Shown here: piece by piece, positions 1 through 5,803 of the stretch
How positions within the stretch are numbered: the stretch's first letter is position 1
How the letters are laid out: each line of letters opens with the position of its first letter
From: Actinomycetes bacterium
GTDB lineage: Bacteria > Actinomycetota > Actinomycetes > S36-B12
NCBI GenBank assembly: GCA_030425745.1
Contig: JAUHZW010000061.1
Location: forward strand, 1-10,052
Length of the DNA stretch: 10,052 bases
Direction of reading: 5' to 3'
Notes under the pieces: generated by a model
Told to the model about the DNA's origin: nothing
What the model saw: only the letters and a program-made list of their open reading frames with translations
Database searches by the model: none
Translations under genes and position numbers: made by a program

Positions 1-612
1 CTGTGCGGGGACACGACTGACCACGACGGCCGCAGGCTTGTGCGGTCGTTCGCGTGGGATGTCTCGGATCTGATGCGCACCCACCAGGGGTTGCCGAGAC
101 TCCTCATGGAAGGCACGGCCCAGTCGTTCGATGAGGCCGAACGGGCGATTCGCGAGCACGTCGGCAAGCTCTATGACCCGCGTCTGGGATACGGACGCTT
201 CTTCGGACACCTGCCCTACACGTTCACCCTGTCGACGGGCGAGGCCATCGACGTCAGGTCGCTCGTCGGCCAGCGCTGCTCCGTGACGGTGCTCATGCCG
301 GATCGAACCGAGCGGACGGTCACCGGTGACCTTGACGTCCACCACTACACGTGGCGCCTGCGCACGGAAGGGCAACTGCTCGAGATCGTTCCCGAGCACG
401 TCGTGCGGGTGACTCACCGTTCGGAGGCTGCGGCGAAGGCGAACTCGATCACCCGTCCGGACACCTACTCGGGCATCGGGCGCATCTACCGCGAGGATCC
501 CCGACCGGGCTGCACCGGGCGCCCCGGATTCTCGCTCGGAACCGTGGACCACGCTGGGGCTCCCCGCTGCCCCCTTCACGAGGAGGGCCTGCCCGAACAC
601 ATGCTTCGCTGA
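1..612 (+). CDS. Unrecognised protein, 3' portion (start outside window)
   Basis: The frame is open from the first base, giving 203 visible residues before the TGA at 610-612. An internal GTG at 40 has no Shine-Dalgarno sequence before it, so the true start probably lies upstream of the window. I do not recognise the family. The N-terminal visible part looks alpha-helical. A central stretch (bases about 250-415) alternates hydrophobic and polar residues, with a turn at MPDRTER, and looks like a small beta-barrel. Near the C-terminus, Cys (511), His (550), Cys (568) and His (577) are spaced C-x12-H-x5-C-x2-H, which could bind a metal but may be chance. It ends 56 bases before the DUF4388 gene with no terminator visible, so the two are probably co-transcribed. 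That context alone suggests a link to the pilus-type cluster. Confidence 0.7.
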   Translation: MCGDTTDHDGRRLVRSFAWDVSDLMRTHQGLPRLLMEGTAQSFDEAERAIREHVGKLYDPRLGYGRFFGHLPYTFTLSTGEAIDVRSLVGQRCSVTVLMPDRTERTVTGDLDVHHYTWRLRTEGQLLEIVPEHVVRVTHRSEAAAKANSITRPDTYSGIGRIYREDPRPGCTGRPGFSLGTVDHAGAPRCPLHEEGLPEHMLR

Positions 613-668
613 GCACCGACCGTCTCAGCCACGACGAGTCACCATCCGCAAGACCGAGAGGATCCGAC

Positions 669-1733
669 ATGGCGCTGTTCTGGCGACGTGAGCGCACGGG
701 CCATGAGACGAACCGGCTGCTTGCCGACGAGATGGTGCGCCTTGCGGAGCGGCATGCGGCGGGCAGCGCGTCGACAGGCGTGTTGGAGACGGCCGGCCGT
801 GGACACCAGGGTCGGGCACGCCTGTACTTCTACGAGGGGCGCCTGTACTCGGCTCACCTGTCCGGATTCACCGCTGACCCGCTGGCGCGTCTTGTCACCG
901 GCGGGAGACTCTCTGCCGATGCGGCCGCCCGACTCCGGGAGAGCCCCGATCCCGAGACTCAGGCAGTGGAGCGTGGCTGGGTCACCATCGACGACATCGC
1001 GCTCGTGCATCAGGAGTACCTCCTCGCCTCCACAGGGGCAGTCCTCGCGGCCGGTACCGGACGTGCCCATTGGCGTGAGGGAGAAGTCACCGACACGGTG
1101 TGCACGATTCCCCTGGACGTTTCCGAGGTCCTGACCTCCCTGCCGATCCGGCAGGAGCGGCTGGAGAGCACGTGGATGCTCGTCTCGACAGTGGGTACGC
1201 CGACGACGACCGTCGTGCGAGCCACACACGCGACCACGCCGCTGCCGAGCGCGCTGCCCGAACTGGAGGCTGTCGTAGAGGCACTCAGTGCGCCTGCATC
1301 GGTTGACGAGGTCTCCGGGAGTCTTGGACTGACCCGCGCGGAAGGAGTGCATCTCGTGGGGATGCTCGTTGCCTCCGGCCATGCCGTGGTGGAGGCGGAC
1401 TCGGTTGAGACCGTCCCGCGAGTCCTGCAAGTCCCCGAGCAGTTCGGGGAGGTGGAGGTCGATCAGCACTCCGCAGCCGACGGCGCCCCGACGTCCGGTG
1501 ACGCGCAGGCGGGTTCGGTGACCCAGCAACCCCGTCCGGAGCCAGCCGGGAAGGGTGATCCTCTTCTGGTTGCCCGGCTTGAGGAGCAGTTGGCGGAGGC
1601 GATGCGTGCCGAACGAGAGCTCGCAGTCAGGATCGCGAGCATTCAGGAGGAGTTGCGGGCTGCGCAGCAGGCAGGCTCTGCAGAGCCCGCCCTCCTCACT
1701 GATCACGCGACGGACCCCGACGGGCACGGATGA
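669..1733 (+). CDS. DUF4388 (PATAN-like) domain protein with winged-helix and coiled-coil regions
   Basis: A 354-residue protein. I chose the ATG at 669 because GAGAGG lies about 8 bases upstream; the frame is open further 5' but without a better start. Residues about 35-168 resemble DUF4388/PATAN: a beta segment with LYFYEGRLYSAHLSG (52-66), a helix at 70-90, a second part with RGW (102-104), and a closing helix LPIRQERLEST (158-168) like the end of that family. Residues about 192-244 have the helix-turn-helix-wing pattern of a winged helix (SVDEVSGSLGLT at 211-222). After a Pro/Ala/Ser-rich linker, residues about 299-334 form a heptad-like coiled coil. No signal peptide or membrane segment is visible, so it is probably cytoplasmic. 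PATAN domains in cyanobacteria occur in response regulators that act on type IV pili; a similar adaptor role here is inference, supported by the stop overlapping the prepilin peptidase start. The domain assignment is from memory of the family pattern. Confidence 0.8.
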   Translation: MALFWRRERTGHETNRLLADEMVRLAERHAAGSASTGVLETAGRGHQGRARLYFYEGRLYSAHLSGFTADPLARLVTGGRLSADAAARLRESPDPETQAVERGWVTIDDIALVHQEYLLASTGAVLAAGTGRAHWREGEVTDTVCTIPLDVSEVLTSLPIRQERLESTWMLVSTVGTPTTTVVRATHATTPLPSALPELEAVVEALSAPASVDEVSGSLGLTRAEGVHLVGMLVASGHAVVEADSVETVPRVLQVPEQFGEVEVDQHSAADGAPTSGDAQAGSVTQQPRPEPAGKGDPLLVARLEEQLAEAMRAERELAVRIASIQEELRAAQQAGSAEPALLTDHATDPDGHG

Positions 1734-2542
1734 TCGGCGACGGCACCATCGTCACGGTCGCAGCGGTCCTTGCGGCAGTCGTAGGGCTCGCGGTGGGCTC
1801 CTTCCTCAATGTCGTCACCCATCGCGTCCCAGCAGGGGAATCGGTGGTCCGCCCGCCATCGCGGTGCCCATCCTGCGACCATCTCATCGAACCTCGGGAC
1901 AACATCCCGGTCCTGTCATGGCTGCTGCTGCGCGGGCGCTGCCGATGGTGCTCGGCGCCGATTGCCGTGCGGTATCCGATCGTGGAGGCCACGACCTCAG
2001 TGCTGTGGGCGCTCCTGACCTGGTGGGGTCTGGCCACTCCCGGTGCCGCCCCACTCCTTCCTCTCGTCCTGACCCTCGCGAGCGCCGGCGTGGCCCTGAC
2101 CGTCATTGACGTGGACCACCACCGGCTCCCCAATGTCATCGTGCTGCCCCTCTACCCGGTCACAGCCCTCGGCCTCGTGGCCGCAGGCCTGCTGTCGGGG
2201 GCTTGGAACGGCCTGCCGATCGTGATCGGTGCGCTGCTCTGGCTCATCGTGGTGGGCCTTCCCTGGCTGCTAAGCGGCGGCAGAGGCATGGGTATGGGGG
2301 ACGTCAAACTGGCTCCGGTGCTGGGAGCGACGCTGGGCTGGTGGGCAGTCTCGAGTGCGGTGGTGGGTCTGCTGGCGGCGTTCGGTCTCGGTGCAGTGGT
2401 CGGTATCGCCTTGATGGCGACCGGCCGCGCGGGACGCAAGAGCGCTTTGCCGTTCGGGCCGTTCCTGCTCGTGGGGGCTCTCATCGGCCTGCTGCTCGGT
2501 CCGACGTTGGGTGCCTGGTACGCGGAACTCGCCCTCGGGTGA
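1730..2542 (+). CDS. pilD: Type IV prepilin peptidase / N-methyltransferase (A24 family)
   Basis: A 270-residue polytopic membrane aspartyl protease that cleaves the leader of type IV prepilins or pseudopilins on the cytoplasmic face of the membrane, and in this full-length form normally also N-methylates the new N-terminus. Evidence: GSFLNVV followed by an H-R-V-P (23-34); two CxxC pairs, C46/C49 and C71/C74, flanking the RDNIPVLSWL segment typical of the cytoplasmic methyltransferase domain; the first catalytic Asp at D127 in VIDVDHHRLPN; the second at D191 in the GMGDVKL motif; and a GPFL motif near the C-terminus. Several hydrophobic helices fill the rest. The length is normal, and the CxxC domain separates it from short TadV/CpaA peptidases that lack it. 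The ATG overlaps the preceding TGA (ATGA) and has only a weak ribosome-binding site, so translation is probably coupled. All key residues are present, so it should be active. Confidence 0.96.
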   Translation: MIGDGTIVTVAAVLAAVVGLAVGSFLNVVTHRVPAGESVVRPPSRCPSCDHLIEPRDNIPVLSWLLLRGRCRWCSAPIAVRYPIVEATTSVLWALLTWWGLATPGAAPLLPLVLTLASAGVALTVIDVDHHRLPNVIVLPLYPVTALGLVAAGLLSGAWNGLPIVIGALLWLIVVGLPWLLSGGRGMGMGDVKLAPVLGATLGWWAVSSAVVGLLAAFGLGAVVGIALMATGRAGRKSALPFGPFLLVGALIGLLLGPTLGAWYAELALG

Positions 2543-2612
2543 GGCATGAGGCGAGCACCGTCAACGGTCGGTGACTGCCTGTCGTTCAGGGTCCCGTTTC
2601 GCCCGGTCTGCT

Positions 2613-2629
2613 CCGATACCCTTGAAGAG
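2613..2629 (+). promoter_or_regulatory. Possible promoter or operator motif upstream of small-gene pair
   Basis: In the 189-base gap after pilD there is CCGATACCC-TTGA-AGAG, which contains a TAnnnT (TACCCT, 2617-2622) that could be a -10 element. No convincing -35 is seen at the expected distance. A very similar arrangement, CCG-R-TA-Y-CC-N4-AGAG, lies in the gap before the TadZ-like gene (3618-3634). Repetition in both larger gaps is the main reason to list it. Confidence 0.25.
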
Positions 2630-2731
2630 CGCCGCTCAGGCCCGGTCTCGGTGAGGGCTGGTCCTCGCGATCGCCAGTGAGCGGGAGGCCGATGACCCAT
2701 CGGCTGACGTGTCGGACGAAGGGAGAGCGAA

Positions 2732-3154
2732 GTGCCGTCGTACGTCACCCGTGATCCCGAAGGGCGGGAGGTCCTCGTCCGAACGGGGTCCGGACGAGTC
2801 GCGGCGGTCGTGCCGATCGGCGATCCGGAGGGGCCCACTCTCCTGCATCGGGTGGAGATCGCCTGCGACCCGCCCGCTGGACGTGCCCGCGCCATCCGCT
2901 ACAGCACGCAGGCCCTGCTTGACGCCCTTGATCCGATGGTCGTCGCAGCCATCGCTCTGCAGGAGTCCGACACGGCCGTGCGCTGGTCGATCGAGTGGCA
3001 TCGACACGCATGGATTCCGGCCGACCTCCCCATCTCGTCGCTGGCCCTCGCCACCGATGCCCGTGCCATCCTGACTGACCTTGCTCCCCTCGGCTCGGGT
3101 GTCGATCGGGAGAGCGTCACTGAGGGGGTTGGCTCCCCGCGGGAGGAGAGGTAG
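2732..3154 (+). CDS. Unrecognised small protein (140 aa)
   Basis: The start is GTG at 2732, supported by AAGGGAGAG five bases upstream. The product is soluble-looking, with no signal peptide or membrane helix. The N-terminal half is predicted to be beta-strand rich (VLVRTGSGRVAAVVPIG, and a strand around HRVEIACD). A helix at about residues 58-79 (STQALLDALDPMVVAAIALQ) is followed by a Trp-rich strand (RWSIEWHRHAWIP) and a final helix, giving a compact alpha/beta fold; the last 20 or so residues look disordered. I recognise no family or catalytic motif. The next gene starts 3 bases after its stop, so the pair is almost certainly one operon. Position between pilD and a TadZ-like ATPase suggests, but does not show, a role with the appendage system. 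Confidence 0.75.
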   Translation: MPSYVTRDPEGREVLVRTGSGRVAAVVPIGDPEGPTLLHRVEIACDPPAGRARAIRYSTQALLDALDPMVVAAIALQESDTAVRWSIEWHRHAWIPADLPISSLALATDARAILTDLAPLGSGVDRESVTEGVGSPREER

Positions 3155-3157
3155 GCG

Positions 3158-3571
3158 ATGGAGGCGGCCGGCACAGCGGACTCGGACGGCGCTCGGGGCG
3201 GTCGAACTGGGTCAACGACATCGAGTGTCTTCAGCACTCCGGACCAGGACGACATGATCGCGCGACTCGACGCGGTGCAGGACGACGACCTCGACAGCGA
3301 GTTCTTCGACGCATCAGTCCATGATGCGGCCGATGCCGCCGTCGGCATCTTCGACATCGGCATTCGAACCCTGGCTGCCGGTGAGCAGGCGGATGATCAC
3401 GCGTCAGCAAGCCCCTTCCAGCCGTCGGCACGGCCCTCGCAGCGGGTTTCCAGCGCCACCACGTCACCTCTCGCCGCGCGCGCCGAGCCGGCAGGCCGGC
3501 GCGGGGCGGACTTCACCGACCCGGAGGTGCGTGCAGCCTTCATCCTGGGTGGCCCGAGCGCTCTGGCGTGA
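3158..3571 (+). CDS. Unrecognised acidic, low-complexity small protein (137 aa)
   Basis: The ATG at 3158 follows a strong ribosome-binding site (GGGAGGAGAGG) that lies within the end of the preceding gene, whose stop is 3 bases upstream. The protein has a Gly/Ser/Thr-rich N-terminus, then an acidic helix-forming segment (about residues 28-72, including a DDDLDSEFFD run), a Ser/Pro/Ala-rich probably disordered linker, and a short C-terminal segment FTDPEVRAAFILGGPSALA that looks like a conserved helical tail. No signal peptide, membrane helix or known motif. The composition suggests a partly disordered adaptor-like protein; function unknown. GC-biased third positions and tight coupling support it as a real gene. 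Confidence 0.72.
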   Translation: MEAAGTADSDGARGGRTGSTTSSVFSTPDQDDMIARLDAVQDDDLDSEFFDASVHDAADAAVGIFDIGIRTLAAGEQADDHASASPFQPSARPSQRVSSATTSPLAARAEPAGRRGADFTDPEVRAAFILGGPSALA

Positions 3572-3617
3572 CGGGCACCGCCCGATTCGTCGTCGACGGT
3601 GACCCGCCGCGCGGTTG

Positions 3618-3634
3618 CCGGTATCCCGGTAGAG
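3618..3634 (+). promoter_or_regulatory. Possible promoter or operator motif upstream of TadZ-like gene
   Basis: In the 148-base gap before the TadZ-like gene there is CCGGTATCC-CGGT-AGAG, immediately followed by T, so TAGAGT (3630-3635) could be a -10 hexamer. No good -35 is seen 16-18 bases upstream (TTGCCG at 3615-3620 is too close). It resembles the motif at 2613-2629. Promoter versus operator cannot be decided from sequence alone. Confidence 0.3.
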
Positions 3635-3719
3635 TCGAGGGACACGCGGGAGTAGCGCGGGTCGCGTCGCCGCCCGCATCCACCGCATGCATGAGTCACC
3701 GGATCGACGAGGGAGCACG

Positions 3720-5372
3720 ATGACGGAGGGGTCGGCCCGGCGCCCGGGCGTCATCGTCGTGGCCGAACCGGACGTCCACGCGCTTCTCGCAGACTCAGGA
3801 GCCGACTGGAACGTACAGGGTCGCGTCGGTGACGTCTCATCGCTGTGGTCAGGCCTGTCCTCCGGTGCGCTCGATCAGAGATCCCGGGTGCTGGTCTTCT
3901 CCGACTCCCTGATGGCAGACGACCCTGGAGACGAAGACGAGCGGCTCCAGACGGCGCGGGCGCTCGTCGCGATGGCGAACGCGGGTGCTCACGTCTTCCT
4001 CATCGAATGGCGTCCTGACCTCTGGCCGGGCATGGAGGAGTACATCCGTGCTGCTGCCGATGCCCAGGGGGTCGACCACGTCGGCCTCGTCTTCCACCGG
4101 ATCTCACCGATGAAGGGCGGCCGGGCAGTTCTTAACTCGATGCGCGGCCAGCTGGCGAATGTCGTCGAGTTTCCCGATGTGGTCCTCCCCGACGGCGATG
4201 TGCTGCTGGCGCGTCCTGGTGAGTCAGCGCACCCGGCGGAGCCTCCCCGCTCAGTGGACCTCAGCGAACTCGGGGCGCTGCGTGGGCTCGAGACGGACGA
4301 GCCGACCGAAACTGCGCCCGTGGCTCCTCGGTCCGCGCCAGAGCCATCCGTGTCTGAGTCAGCCGGCCCGAGGCCCACCCTCCCGCCGCTGGGCTCTGGT
4401 GCCCCGCAAGCGACGGGAACGAGCGCGGACGGGAACTACCCGGCGCAGGCGGATCTGAGCCTTCTTCGCCAGCCCCGTCTCGCCGGCCAGACCACGATCA
4501 CCGTCACCTCCAGCAAGGGCGGATCAGGCAAGTCGACCGTCTCGATCCTCCTCGCGGCGACGATCGCCAGAGCATCCGCCGAGGCAGGTCGCCCGCTGTC
4601 CGTCTGCCTGCTCGACCTCGACACCCGGGACGGTCAGGTCGCTTCCCTCATCGGCAAGTTCATGCCGACTGCCCTCAACATTCGTGTCCAGCCCGTGTGG
4701 GATGAGGAGCGCATCCGACGCAACCTGGTTCGGGCCGAAGGCATGGAGGTCGACACCCTCCTGGCCCCCATCCGGCCCAGAACGGCGGAGACGGTGGGAC
4801 CGGAGTTCTACCGCACCATCGTGCAGAGCCTCCAGCGCATGTACGACGTCGTCATCATGGACACCAGCGTGCAGTACCTCGACCCGCTCATCGCGGATGT
4901 CGCGCTCGTGGAATCTGACGAGATCCTGTTCGTCACCACGCTCGCCTCCACCGCCGTGCAGGGCATGGCTCGAGCACTCCGAGAGATGACTGCTCCTGTC
5001 GATGAGTCGGGTCTCGGCGTTCCTCGGGAGAAGATCGGCATCGTCGTGAACCAGTCCGTCGCCAATGTGGGCATGGAGCGCGACCAGGTGCTCGCCGCGG
5101 GTCTGGGGGTGCCTGTCGTGGGAGTGATCCCCCTTGCGACAAAGGACGTCCTCACCGCGACCAACCTCAATCGGATGCAGGCGCTCCTCGACCATCCCCT
5201 GCTAGGACCCGCCTACAACGATCTCGCGCGCTCATGTCTGCCCGATCGAGACATCGCGCCGTGGGCCGGGGAACAGCACCCTGAGCCTGGACGGAGCGCA
5301 GAGGATCCGGTGGTCCGAGCCTCAGCGGGCGAGGAAGGTACCGGCCGCCGACGCGGGTTCTTCCGGCGATGA
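3720..5372 (+). CDS. TadZ/CpaE-like P-loop ATPase with receiver-like N-terminal domain
   Basis: A 550-residue cytoplasmic protein. I prefer the ATG at 3720 because GAGGGAG lies just upstream; an in-frame ATG at 3687 would add 11 residues and has no ribosome-binding site. Residues about 8-165 look like a degenerate response-regulator receiver fold (GVIVVAEPD as strand 1, RVLVFSDSL as strand 3). A Pro/Ala/Ser-rich linker covers about 175-250. Residues about 255-500 are a SIMIBI/MinD-type ATPase with the deviant Walker A KGGSGKST (K266 signature Lys, K271 P-loop Lys), a switch I-like LDLDTRDGQ (298-306) and a Walker B-like strand VVIMDTS (377-383). The C-terminal 40-50 residues are polar and end in a basic RRRGFFRR tail. 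This architecture matches TadZ/CpaE, which localise Tad/Flp pilus machinery at the cell pole or membrane. ATPase activity is plausible as both lysines are present. The following gene overlaps by 4 bases. No TadA/B/C lies in the window. Confidence 0.88.
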   Translation: MTEGSARRPGVIVVAEPDVHALLADSGADWNVQGRVGDVSSLWSGLSSGALDQRSRVLVFSDSLMADDPGDEDERLQTARALVAMANAGAHVFLIEWRPDLWPGMEEYIRAAADAQGVDHVGLVFHRISPMKGGRAVLNSMRGQLANVVEFPDVVLPDGDVLLARPGESAHPAEPPRSVDLSELGALRGLETDEPTETAPVAPRSAPEPSVSESAGPRPTLPPLGSGAPQATGTSADGNYPAQADLSLLRQPRLAGQTTITVTSSKGGSGKSTVSILLAATIARASAEAGRPLSVCLLDLDTRDGQVASLIGKFMPTALNIRVQPVWDEERIRRNLVRAEGMEVDTLLAPIRPRTAETVGPEFYRTIVQSLQRMYDVVIMDTSVQYLDPLIADVALVESDEILFVTTLASTAVQGMARALREMTAPVDESGLGVPREKIGIVVNQSVANVGMERDQVLAAGLGVPVVGVIPLATKDVLTATNLNRMQALLDHPLLGPAYNDLARSCLPDRDIAPWAGEQHPEPGRSAEDPVVRASAGEEGTGRRRGFFRR

Positions 5373-5800
5373 CCGACATTCTGCGGTCCCTGAACACGGC
5401 TACCTACGGGCTGTTCGCGCTTGAGCAGCCTCTGTCGTTGGAGGAGATCGCTGCTGGGGCGCAGCGGCGGGTCTTTCCTGCCGCTGCCCTGCACACGCCC
5501 GAGTGGTTCGCCGCGGCCGCCGAGGGGCAGGACCTCCTCGCCATCGCTCCCGAGCTTCAGCCGGACGTCGTCCCAGACGAGCAGGGCCAACGGCTTGCTG
5601 AGGTGGATCTCATCCGCGTCTACGGCACGACGCGTGCAGACCAGCCTGAGGATGACGGCGTCTCAGGGATCAGCCCAGCCGAACAGAAGGCCACCCTGTC
5701 GAAGCCGACAGAGGACGATGAGCTGCACGCGGAACCGGCGCGGTCGAGCCCAGCGGTGCACATCGGGCTGCTCAAGGAGCTCGGCGAGCTCGACGACTGA
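5369..5800 (+). CDS. Unrecognised small protein (143 aa), coupled to TadZ-like ATPase
   Basis: The ATG at 5369 overlaps the stop of the ATPase gene (ATGA), with no strong Shine-Dalgarno sequence, so translation is probably coupled to it. Residues about 1-65 look structured: a helix with LRSLNTATYGLFAL, a segment LSLEEIAAGAQRRVFPAAALHTPEWFAAAAEG, then LLAIAPELQPDVV. The middle (about 80-120) is acidic and probably disordered, and the end returns to a short helix, VHIGLLKELGELDD. No membrane segment or signal peptide. I recognise no family. The overlap with the ATPase suggests the two products work together or are needed in fixed ratio. Its stop is only 3 bases from the stop of the convergent chitinase gene. 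Confidence 0.78.
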   Translation: MTDILRSLNTATYGLFALEQPLSLEEIAAGAQRRVFPAAALHTPEWFAAAAEGQDLLAIAPELQPDVVPDEQGQRLAEVDLIRVYGTTRADQPEDDGVSGISPAEQKATLSKPTEDDELHAEPARSSPAVHIGLLKELGELDD

Positions 5801-5803
5801 GCG

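Noticed and set aside
639..1727. Long minus-strand open frame (362 codons) opposite the DUF4388 gene
   Set aside because: The plus-strand frame has family-like domains, a ribosome-binding site and ATGA coupling to pilD. The minus frame is Arg/Gly/His-rich with no recognisable domain, typical of a GC-rich shadow frame.
2552..2572. Inverted repeat CACCG...CGGTG after pilD as a terminator
   Set aside because: Stem of only 5 bp and no T-run; too weak to call.
3687..3719. Upstream ATG at 3687 as start of the TadZ-like gene
   Set aside because: No ribosome-binding site, whereas the ATG at 3720 follows GAGGGAG at suitable spacing.
5777..5791. GAGCTC-GGC-GAGCTC palindrome near the end of the last plus-strand gene
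   Set aside because: It encodes the ELGEL segment, has a 3-base loop and no T-run; it might help termination between convergent genes but is more likely chance.
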